Source: Camillea tinctor
Taxonomy: Eukaryota > Ascomycota > Sordariomycetes > Xylariales > Xylariaceae
Length of the DNA: 64,000 nt
Assembly (NCBI GenBank): GCA_022578605.1
Contig: MU394059.1
Span: 1-64,000 of the forward strand
Reading direction: 5' to 3'
Each line of letters starts with the position of its first letter. Within the stretch, counting starts at the first letter, position 1. A program made the translations under genes and the position numbers. Positions 54,782 to 64,000 of this stretch are shown here, piece after piece. The notes beneath the pieces are model-generated. The model worked only from the letters and a program-made list of their open reading frames with translations, did not search any database and was not told the DNA's origin.

Positions 54782-56735
54782 ATTTGGGAGGCGTAAAAAC
54801 GTTTGGTATAGAATATTGTTTCCGCCGGGTAATTATTCCTCTATTTCCCCTCCCTATTCACACGTTTTTTTTTGATTTACCTTCCCTTTTTTTTGGTCGT
54901 TTCAACTCAATCATGACGGCGGCGTATATGAGGGAATGGTTTCATCATCCACACAAACACATATATATACTCACGCACATCAACACCAACATCAAAAGAG
55001 ACACAACCTACCTACCTACCCACACCCAAATACACACACCTACACACAAACACAAACACAAAACATTTGCATGGCGGCCTCCAAAGTGAGTTTTTCTTTT
55101 TTTTTGGGTTTACTATATATCATCATTACCTATATTATATAAATATATATCCTAGCATTTGAACTGGAGTATAGAGAGCAAAACGCGCACACAAACGCAC
55201 ACACACACACACACAACCAGGGAGAAAGAGGGGGGGGGGGGAGATAAGTGTAACTGAAACAAACGAAAACAAAAATCTACTCTTTCTATAAGAATAGAGT
55301 ATCAAAAAATCAGTGATGAAAAAAAAGGGGGGGAAGGGGGATTTGGGGTATGGAGAACAAACAGGAAGACTGGAAAGGATTCAGGGGCCCAGGAGAGTGA
55401 AATACAGGATTCAGGGGGAAAATAAAACTCAAATCGATTTTTAAAAAGAAAAAAAAAACATGAGGAAAACCATGGAAAACCCGGATAACTTGACATATTG
55501 CAACACTTTAGGTGCCTGTCAATTTTTACCTCAGGTGAAAAGGGATATATATTTGTTAATTTGCCACCCCTGGCTTGGGGGTGTTCGTGAATATATACCT
55601 ATCTCTACGTAACGGCTACTTTTATATATATATTGGCACTCGGTCCGGATAAAAAAAGCAGTTATCTTTTACTTTAACGTCAAGACGGGTTTGGAATAAT
55701 ACAGAAAAAGCTTTTTTGTAAGGTGTGTTAAAATACGTTATATACCTATCTACAAGTAATCAGTTGTTACCTGTAATCTCAATCATAAGTACCAAAGTGG
55801 AGGTTACTTACTGGTGATGGTATCGGTTCGGTACGATCGGAACGCACGCCTCCCCGCTTTTCCTTATTCCCACCGAGGTCTAAATATCAAAAGGGGTACC
55901 CTCAAACTAGCATATAGGTAACCAGTAACGTATCGATAAACCGTGTATAGGATATATACCTAACCGAGGCATATATCTATACACCTACAACGCAACACAG
56001 CACAGAACAATACTGCTGCCCCCTCATACTGGTGCCAGGAAGGTCTAGGTTCTCAAAAACCTTGTTCTCGCCAGCTCCTCTCGTGCGCCCCTGGCATTTA
56101 ACCTAACCTAGTCCCATGGATCTGGGTCTGTGCTTCGGGGTAACCATCGCACGTAAAGCAGAAACACGCATGTTTAGGTATGTATGTCGGTACACCTTGT
56201 GTTCAGATCTGGCCACTCTGCCCTCGCCAGTTTGCTTAGAGTTATATGTGTACTAGGAGTGGTTGTATTGTACAATACTTCGAGCACCGATTTGCTACAG
56301 AGAACGTGGTACAGCGGTGGGCTCCCTGCATTGTAGATCCCCCCCTGTCGACTTACGCTGCTGTTACTTGATTTTGTACCCCTGGGTTACAAAGGGAGGA
56401 AGGCCTTGCTTTTCTTTCCCTTGGAATGCTGTAAGTTATGTGATTGTTTTTTTCTGGTAGGACTAGGTACCGGGTGAGAATGTAGGGTAGCTGAATATTT
56501 GATCTGAAGATGGATAGTAGAAACATTAGACCTGGTAATTATAATATGTGCTCTAAGTACAAGTCTTTCTCTCCTCCCCACGATATTTTTTATAGTCTAA
56601 CTGTGGTGTCAAGCCCAGGAGTCTACGTGGTATCATGTACATATCATTGCCCGTAGATATTATCATTACTATGGAGAGATAGTCAGTGAAGATGGTCTAG
56701 AGTATATGCATATTCAGCAGCTGTGGATGGGGGAC
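54782..56735. other. 1.95-kb convergent intergenic region, simple repeats
   Basis: 3' flanks of the CXC gene (plus) and alpha-amylase gene (minus). Contains CAC/ACA-rich runs (54945-55070), a (CA)n run at 55189-55215, a G-run of ten at 55232-55241 and A/T-rich TATATA tracts. No gene is supported. Confidence 0.5.
55189..55215. repeat. (CA)n microsatellite
   Basis: An alternating CACACA run in the 3' flank of the CXC gene, followed shortly by a homopolymeric G run. Confidence 0.8.
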
Positions 56736-58469
56736 TCACAATTTCTCCGCAAATTTCCCCCTACCATCGGCATCACGGTTTACGAAGACGCTGACGCTCG
56801 TCTGGCCGCAGACAAACACTCCGAACCCATCCTCACCGATAGTAACTTCACGATCACTCCAACCTAGCACATCGGTCCATACCTCTCCCGCGTGGTCTTC
56901 ACCAACGTGCATTCTCTTCTCCCCGGGACCAGCGTTGCTAATAACGACGGCACATCCGTACTTGCGATCCCATGTGCCGTACCGGACCCATCCTAGGCAA
57001 GTCGCGTAATCAAAGTAGTCAGCTTGTTCGCCATACGCGTAGAGTTTCCGCGCAAGTGTGAGTTTAGGCAAGGCACCACCGCAAGATGGCGGGAAGGGGT
57101 GTTCTCCCTTAATGCCGTAGAGGTCGCCGTAGAATAAGCAAGGGTAACCCTCGCTGCGAAGCAGAATTAGTGCGTACGCCAGTGGCTTGAACCAATCTTC
57201 TATCGGTGCTTCGAGCGCCTGGTATGGCTGCGTGTCGTGGTTCATGACCAACGTCTACGTTGATGATTTAGCAACACAGGATCGTGAATATATCTCGTGA
57301 ATAGTGAGGGTATATAGGTACTTACCACCGCATTCACCGGCATGGAGCCTACTAGTGTTTCATCAAAGACTTGCCGTAGATCTGCACCGGACGCCTTGCT
57401 GATCTGGCTGAAGTTGTAGACGAGGGGGGCGTCGAACAGCGAGAATTTCTTCCCCATACGATCGAGATAGGCGTGCATGTCCGTCAATGAGTCCTTCCAG
57501 AACTCACCTACGAAAAACCACCCTTCGCCATATCTCTGGTCCAACGCGGTAATGAACTTGCGTAGGAATTCCTCGCTGTAGTGCTTGATGGCGTCAAACC
57601 GCATGCCCTTGAGAGGAAGAGTCTCGGCCAGCCACTGGCCCCATGCAATAACGTCACTTTCGACTTCGGGATGGGCATAATCGAGGTCCGAACCCATGAG
57701 AAAATCGCTTCAAATGGCAGTGTCAGCTGCCGGGACCAAGACGGGAGAAAACTGGGCAAGTAAATAATAAAACACAGTGACGTCATACTAGTTGCCCTTC
57801 TCATCGTCAACATCGCCATCCTTCGCCCAGCCCTGGGACTTGTCGCCTATGATCTTGTATATGCTCTGCTGTCCGTTCTGAGCATTGTAGTCGACACCGG
57901 TAAAGTGGTACCAGTGGTATTTCAATTGGCTGTACTTGTCGCCACGTCCTGGGAAGTCGAACCCGACCCAGGCCTCGATCTCGTACTTGTCCGAGATGTC
58001 GCGGTTGCGATCGTTGGGGTCGACCTCGACAGCCTGGCACTTCTCCTTGTGGTCGGCAGCAAACCTGTGGTTCAGCACCGCATCGAAGTAGATCCCGACT
58101 CCGGCCTTCTGGGCCGCGTCACACAGCATCAAGAGTTCATCTCTGCTGCCCCATTTGGTTGCGACGGAGCCCTTCTGGTCAAACTCGCCCAGGTCATACA
58201 GGTCGTAGATGTCGTAGCCGTTCCCTTCCTTCGATGAGCCCTTGCATCTGTGCACGCAGTGTTAGAGGAAAAGCACAGCAAGTGATTGGTCTTTCTTCCG
58301 GTGGTGTGACTAACGCTGGGGGAATCCATATGTTATCTACTCCCCAGGCTTTCAACTGCGGGATTTGCTCTTGCAGTCGGATCCAGTGTTTCTGGTCTGC
58401 AGGAACATACCACTCGAAGCCCTGCAGCATCGTAGCATTCTCGGGAGTCGGTTTATGCTCTTCTGCCAT
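56736..58469 (-). CDS. Intracellular GH13 alpha-amylase (504 aa)
   Basis: Four exons: 58469-58315, 58247-57789, 57707-57326 and 57254-56736 (introns 67, 81 and 71 bp), all in phase, giving 504 residues. The preferred start is ATG 58469 (MAEEHKPTPENATMLQGFEW), directly before the first barrel strand, as in the fungal GH13_5 amylases that lack a signal peptide. Conserved regions are in order: DNIWIPPAC, GYDIYDLYDLGEF, GIYFDAVLNHR, GMRFDAIKH (nucleophile Asp243), FFVGEFW (acid/base Glu273) and VMNHDTQP (Asp339). The C-terminal beta domain ends NRDADGRGKFAEKL. Such enzymes resemble bacterial liquefying amylases; relatives are tied to alpha-glucan or glycogen turnover rather than starch secretion. 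Intron 1 has a GTTAGT donor and intron 2 a GAAG acceptor, both less usual. An in-frame ATG at 58682 would add 71 mostly hydrophobic residues. Confidence 0.93.
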
Positions 58470-60752
58470 ATCGACCGGTTGGTTTTGTGTGCCTCGTAAC
58501 AAGAACAAGTACAAGAATAAGAACAAGGGCAAGGACAATAATAAGCGTAACGGATTACAAGACGAAGACAATAGAACCAGAAGCAAGAGAGAGGAGGACA
58601 AGGGGAAGGATAAGGAGAAGGGGGACCTAATAAGGTGCTCGAGCGACTTGTCGGCCCGCTGATGAGCAGCAAGACCGCTCATTCCTATCCACCATCATCC
58701 ACCGCCCATCCAACTAAACCAAGTCGCACAGACAAGCGGCGTTTCACTGTCATGCCTTTTTGCAACCAGCTACTCGGTGAATGACGAATGGCTGCTTACA
58801 TGGCCATGGCTAGCTAGCTAGGTAGATAGGAGGGAGGTGCGCTAGAGCTAGAGATAGAGTGTGACTAGCAGCAAGACAGTGGTGGCACTGCATACTAAAA
58901 AAAAGTATAGATAGGATATCCAGGAATATCGCGCAGGTGTACAAAATCGTCGTCATCATTTCCCATGCTTTCGCAGAATAACGAGAGCGCGTAGCGTCAT
59001 GCAAGATGGTGGCGATTGGCGACAAGGCGGGATCTAGACCGTCGTGTAGGGATTCGGGATTCAGGGGGCAAATCTTTCAGGCCATTTACTCTCTGAGCTA
59101 TGAAGGCTGCTATTGCTGCTCGTAGCCATATTTTCAACTTATTTTCCTAGTCTATAGTAGGTGTAGCACGGTTAGATATATTGTAGATATGTACCTAACC
59201 TAGGGAGTTAATTCATCTGCACTTGGCCCCCTTTCCGTTCATTATGCACCTATCACCTTGTCAGGGGTCAAACGATTAAGTAGGAAGTAAGTACTTAGGT
59301 TAGTAGTAAGAGACTAGTCAGCCCAGGGGGTATGAATTTATTTATTAACTTGGGTGGGATAGTTATATTGTAAGTAGGTCTGGAGTATGGATGAATGGAT
59401 TGTTGGGTTATGCAAGGCAAAGACAAGGCAAGCCAAGGTAAGGTAAGGCAAACTGCCTGTACCTCCATGTGCGTGGTATTCGGTATTGGTGTTTTCTCTT
59501 GGTTACTGTTTTCATTGTTGGTATTTGGTGTGGTTAGACAAAAAGGTGGCATGGTGGTGAGTGGTGAGTGGTGTGGGATGGTCTAGTTTAAGTACAACTG
59601 GTGAACGAATGTTTGGACGAAAAAGATAGATTGACGGGTGGTGTACCTGCTTTTTACACTACAGAGTACATATCTACCTGGGTATATTTAGCCTCCAGGG
59701 GCAGGTATCTACATAGTATGTGCCTACCTCATGCTAGGTACTAAGGCTATCGGATATTCAAATGAATGAGTAGTGGAAGTAGCTAACCAGGGAATGACGT
59801 CAATAGATTAGTGAACGTCAGAAAAAAAACCTTACCTGGAAGTTACATAGCATAAATGTTCCAGCTGGCACCCTTGGGACGTGCCAACTGGCAACTATTT
59901 GGCGGTCGCAAGTTGGTAACACCACATGAAACTTACAACTACCTACATATGTAGGTAGTACTAAGTATACATACATGTAATGTCGGCAGGTAGGTACATG
60001 ATACTAAGTTAGGGAATAAAACAAATTTATTGCTCTGGTGGTGGTGACACTTGATGGTGGTACTACCTGCTATGTACGCACATGCCGGCTAGCAAAAAAA
60101 CAACGGATGGAAAGAACCAACAGCTCACACATGGCATCCATTCATATTCTTACAAACCATCCCAAGCTTCTTCCTAGGTGCAGATAGCCTGAGGTAAGTT
60201 GGTCCGATTTCTACCCAAGTCGAACCGACTCGGGTTAGTTCTTTCCTCGGCCTGCTCTTTCTTATATCACTTCAATCTATCTCTCTTCAAGTGCTTAATA
60301 ATAATATTATTATCACCTGCATGTTACACACCTACTTTGGTCCTTAGTACTTAGGTAGTAGGACTAGAATCTTTTCTTCTCCCTTCAACACTACCCATTA
60401 CTTATTATCGCCATCTCCTTCCCTTCCCTTCACTTCCCTCATCCCCTCCTCCCCCTTTTTTTCAACATGCTCTCTGGTGGTCACCACTAGCTTTACCTTA
60501 TTAAAATCCAAATCAAATAAAACCATTCTTTTGGTCTCATATATATTATCATTATTGTCACTATCATTATTATTTTCTTGTCACGGACTTGATGGATTAA
60601 AGGAGCATAAGAGCAGGAAGAACAAGAAAAAGAAAAGAAGAAGGAAAAAAAAGGATAAAAAGGAGCTTGATAGTGGACCCCCCTTCCTCCCCTTGCCCTC
60701 TATCTCTCCTCTTTCTGACCACCATTGTCATCTAATCCGATGCTACTCAAAA
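58470..60752. other. 2.3-kb divergent intergenic region
   Basis: Probable promoters of the amylase (minus) and F-box (plus) genes. The amylase side is CT-rich on the sense strand (58500-58640). The middle has many GGTAGGTA/TACCTACC words, the 22-bp palindrome at 59938-59959 and a TTACACTA at 59654. The F-box side (60400-60750) has TCCC/TTCC runs typical of a promoter, then an A/G-rich leader (60610-60660). Confidence 0.45.
59938..59959. repeat. 22-bp perfect palindrome
   Basis: ACTACCTACAT (59938-59948) is followed immediately by its exact reverse complement ATGTAGGTAGT (59949-59959), with no spacer. It lies in the divergent amylase/F-box promoter region and could form a cruciform or be a dimeric protein site. 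TACCTA/TAGGTA words are common in this part of the window. Confidence 0.85.
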
Positions 60753-62457
60753 ATGGCTCCATTCCTCTCCAACAGCCTTGCTGTCCCCGGTGTTGGACCT
60801 TCGCTTCTCCGGTTGCCTTACGAGCTTCTCCTCCAAACCTCGTCCTATCTCTCGCTTGTCGATTTGTTTTCCCTACGGCTGACATGTCGTCATGTCGAAA
60901 CCTATCTCTTCGACTCTTTCTGTAAAGAGTTCTTCGCTGAGCGTCGTTTCATGATCACTTTCAACAGTCTGAAGACGCTTGTTGATATTTCGAAACACAA
61001 GCGATTAGCTGGATGTCTCTCCCACCTCACTATTGGTCTAGACAGATTCAGTTCCAGTGATGCCCTGCCTCGATTTGCAGATTACTGGAACCCTGTCACC
61101 CACACCGTCCATGGTGATATACCTATGGTGAAAAATGGCATCAATCCCAAGAAGCTAGATACTTATATGCAGGAACAAAACTTTCTCACCACCAGCGGCC
61201 AGTTTCAACTAATGCTTGCCGAAGCCTTGTCGAACCTCGCTTCACTTGACCAGCTTAGCTTGCGGGATAGTAATACCACAAGGAGAACTACACGGGAAGG
61301 CACTAATCCCTCTGTCGTCAGCTACGGCGCCGCTCTCGCCCTCAAAGAAACTGGCATGGACTTTACGAACAACGAATCTCACCTAAACCACCAGGATCAT
61401 CAGTTTGTCGATGTTGTCTTCTCTACCGTACTGCTCGCCCTAGGAAGAGGGAAAACCTACTTGAAATCACTCACGGTGGATATTCAGAGAGGAGATATTG
61501 GACTATCGAGCTCTGCTTTCTCCCTACCTGCCTTCTTGCTCCACGATCTTCAGCCTACCCTTTCCAATCTCCAGTCTCTAGATTTGTCCGCCAGCTTCAC
61601 CCAAGTCGCCGTTGGCAGTTACTCGAGCCGCTCCAACGGCTTTCTCCAATGGCAATGTCACCAACTCTTTACCTTTTTAGAACATACACCTAACTTAGTC
61701 ACACTTCGGGTCAAGTCGAAACAGCAGGGATTTTTTGCAGATGGAATTATTGGATGGCTAGCAAGTTTCTTGAATGCGCCGCTCGATGGATCAGTTTCGG
61801 ATACAGCGGGAGTCGTAGACTCCTACAAATATAATGTGCGTGCCACTTACTGTTATCTGTAGCCCTTTGGGAGTTTAATCGCGCACTTATCTTTACCTTG
61901 GCCTTGTGTACTAATAAGTCGTATAGGCACGCGATAGCACTGTTGTGTTGCATGTACCGCATTACCAACATAGGTTCCAAAAGCTCTGCGAGTTGGAGCT
62001 GGGTAATATGACCGCACCCGTGGCAACCCTAACTACAACCCTGTTTTCTCTTTCAGCGTCGTTGAAACGCCTGAAGCTCGACAAAGTGGCTCTCTCCATC
62101 CTGGAGACAGACCACGAATTGGATAATAACCCGGAAAGTCCGAATGCTTGGTCTTCTCTTTTCGAAGGCATATACAACTTCCTCAGCTTAGAGGAACTGT
62201 CGGTTTCTGCTCTTGAGCATCATACTGTTAAATGCGAAAAGGAGAATGGAAGACATCCCGTCGCCTTCTTATCATCAAATTTTGGCGTTCAGTCGAGCGC
62301 GGCTAGTGGCATGTTGAGCACCTGGTCCCATTCAGGGAGCACCTTTACGATGAAGAAATTCCTCAGAGAGATGTCCGCAAAAACCATTATCATATGTTCA
62401 ACCTGCAAGCGGAAAAACCATGCGTACTGGTCTGTTGAAGAAAGTATTACTGCTTAA
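60753..62457 (+). CDS. F-box protein (537 aa)
   Basis: Exons 60753-61835 and 61927-62457 with a 91-bp intron (GTGCGT donor, TGTACTAATAAG branch, ATAG acceptor) give 537 residues. The chosen start is MAPFLSNSLAVPGVG at 60753 because the F-box begins just after it: SLLRLPYELLLQTSSYLSLV followed by DLFSLRLTCRHVETYLF, about residues 17-55. An earlier in-frame ATG at 60477 would add 92 residues of hydrophobic then Lys/Arg-rich simple sequence, which looks like translated leader. The rest has weak leucine-rich-repeat-like spacing (LSNLASLDQLSLRD, LSNLQSLDLSAS, HTPNLVTLRVKS, LCELELGNM, LKRLKLDKVALS, LSLEELSVSAL), consistent with a substrate-binding LRR-type region. It would act as the receptor subunit of an SCF ubiquitin ligase via Skp1. 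The target is unknown. Confidence 0.8.
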
Positions 62458-64000
62458 AGAATGAGACCTAGTATTAGGTAGATTTCATTTTGTATCGCTT
62501 TTCTGATGGAGAGAGAAAGGAAACACAGCCCCCTCCCCCCTCCCCCCCTACCTGGTTTCATAAACTTGTGCAGTTTGAATCACCGAATCAACACGAGACC
62601 TTTTAATTACCGGGGCGGTTTACGGTGTCAAAATTAGGTATACGTCAAGAATGAGATTTGCTGCTCACCTGCAGTTCTGCGCGTCACCAAAACCCCGGCC
62701 AATGGCGGTTACCAGAGCGGATATTATGCAAATCAACTCTGCATGAGCTGGGTCACCGGGACCCCCAGAACTTTCCAACATACATTCATTCTTCCCCTTT
62801 CTGGTGCTAGCTCCCATCTTTTTGGTTCTCCCCAGTTCCAGGATAGGCTAAACATGACTTGCGATGCGCGCGTATATTACCTACTTCATGCCAGAGCACA
62901 GGGACCCTGGGAAGTACCACGCGCAGCATCTCCCCCTCCCCTCCCTCCCCCCCTCAACTCTCCTTGGTCTTATTCAAGATGGATGATAGGTACTCCCTTG
63001 GAAGGACAAAAGGAAAACTACACCGAATACTGCGTTCCAAAGAGATGGAAAGAAAATAGGATTGGTATCTACCTATCAACAGGTAGATTACGATGCATCA
63101 GTCAGAACTCACAACATGTCCCCCTCTCTGCGTGTGCTTTGAACTACGCCTCGAGCCTACTGCTTCATGTTGACTAATGCTACCAATTGCATGTTTCCTT
63201 TTAGATTTTGATCAAACCAACAGCCCAACTAACACATTCACATCTCCGATCTCATTAGACGACGTTGCAATCTCATCAGCTTGATAATTGGAAACTAACT
63301 CAACCTACTGATATGTAGAAACCACGTAACCTATATAGGTAGGCAACTCGCAGTATAATTTATTTCGTAGCCAGGCTGCAAATCGTGATTTGGACTCGAT
63401 ACCGGTTCCCCTCAAATCTACCCATCTCCCTACCTGTGTAGATGCTCACGCAGCCTACCACACAACGGTCGTATGAGCTCTCCCCTCCCTCCGCCACTCT
63501 TACTCGTTAGCTTCCTCACGCTAGTGCATCAACAATGCAACTACGTTCCGTCTTTTCACGTAATGCACTACCTTGAGATGCCGCACCGAAGGTCTAGTTA
63601 ATACGGCCCGACAATATGTCGTTAGTAGTAGAAGCCGACCGCAGAAATATATATATGGGTACGGGGTTGACACCGCAGACCCGATGCTATGGATTCGAGT
63701 ATTTTCTGCATACGTGGTTAAGCTTGGCGCCCGGAGGCGACCAGCATGTATTGCTGGTACCGAGGTTTAAGACCTATTTTCCCTTCTGACAGACTGCGAC
63801 GAAATACTGTGAGGGATTAACAGTAACAATAAGCAGCAAGGGGTCATTGGTTGAAATGCAGCTATTGTTAATATTGAAGTTGACTCGTGGTAGGGACAAG
63901 GAGAACCATCGTGGTGTCTCTCACTTGGTGTGAATGCCGCTATGCGCTCTCCCTCGCCGAATACCCTTCTCATCGGGTCCCTGAAGAGAGCTTGTCACCC
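62458..64000. other. Right-hand intergenic 1.5 kb, no gene supported
   Basis: 3' flank of the F-box gene. C runs at 62525-62550 and 62930-62955 and short open frames up to 144 codons at 62743-63177 (plus) are present, but their products (poly-Pro PPPLPPPLNSP) follow composition rather than a protein family. A gene may begin beyond the window edge. Confidence 0.4.

Noticed and set aside
60477..60752. Upstream start of the F-box protein adding 92 residues
   Set aside because: The extension is hydrophobic then poly-Lys/Arg simple sequence, typical of translated leader, and the F-box begins just after the later ATG.
62743..63177. 144-codon plus-strand frame near the right edge
   Set aside because: Pro-rich stretch follows a C run in the DNA; no family resemblance and no splice-supported exons.
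1..64000. CRISPR arrays, operons, Shine-Dalgarno sites
   Set aside because: No regularly spaced repeats were seen, and introns plus overall layout show a eukaryotic genome where bacterial signals do not apply.

Overview
This window reads as nuclear DNA of a filamentous ascomycete (Pezizomycotina, most likely a Sordariomycete; the order cannot be settled from sequence alone). The evidence is short spliceosomal introns of about 44-130 bp with GTRNGT donors and CTAAC/CTRAC branch sites, an intron-bearing tRNA-Leu, fungus-specific families (DUF6601-like, SNG1/DUF3533, HET/NB-ARC, fungal NLR-like ankyrin proteins), and a block of extreme A+T content that looks like a repeat destroyed by repeat-induced point mutation (RIP). 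Gene density is low: about 14 protein genes, one tRNA and one decayed NLR-type pseudogene in 64 kb, separated by long intergenic stretches.

Layout. 1-2110 is the RIP-like block, followed by a moderately A+T-rich shoulder, a tRNA-Leu(AAG) with a 24-bp intron, a two-TM DUF6601-like protein (minus) and a broken HET/NB-ARC pseudogene (minus, 6.4-7.7 kb). A Golgi-type GT31/Fringe-like glycosyltransferase with a C-terminal PAN-like region lies at 10.5-11.9 kb (plus). Two small single-pass membrane proteins sharing an unusual juxtamembrane motif sit at 14.0-16.1 kb (minus). An intracellular GH2 beta-mannosidase (4 exons) and a cytochrome b5/FMN-dependent alpha-hydroxyacid dehydrogenase (4 exons, possible peroxisomal C-terminus) follow on the minus strand. 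Then come a small twin zinc-knuckle protein (plus), an SNG1-like membrane protein (minus) and a Q-rich bZIP factor (minus).

From about 32 to 41.5 kb there is a gene-poor stretch holding a 44-bp tandem duplication, palindromes and a second A+T-rich remnant. The right half carries a conserved-looking hypothetical protein (minus), a small secreted protein (plus), an 8-exon, ~1933-residue NLR-like ankyrin protein (minus, 44.8-51.2 kb), a CXC/tesmin-type DNA-binding protein (plus), an intracellular GH13 alpha-amylase (minus) and an F-box protein (plus).

The genes do not form an evident biosynthetic cluster. Carbohydrate functions (mannosidase, amylase, glycosyltransferase) and regulators (bZIP, CXC, F-box) are mixed. 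The most unusual element is the large ankyrin protein. When its eight exons are joined it has an alpha/beta-hydrolase-like N-terminus whose nucleophile serine is replaced, a NACHT-like NTPase region without Walker A, Walker B or sensor residues, about 21 ankyrin repeats and, in a separate last exon, a ZZ-type zinc finger. It looks like an intact but enzymatically dead NLR-type receptor or scaffold, lying about 37 kb from a truly broken HET/NB-ARC gene. All exon boundaries were worked out by hand from splice signals, reading-frame continuity and family expectation, and none has been checked against transcripts.
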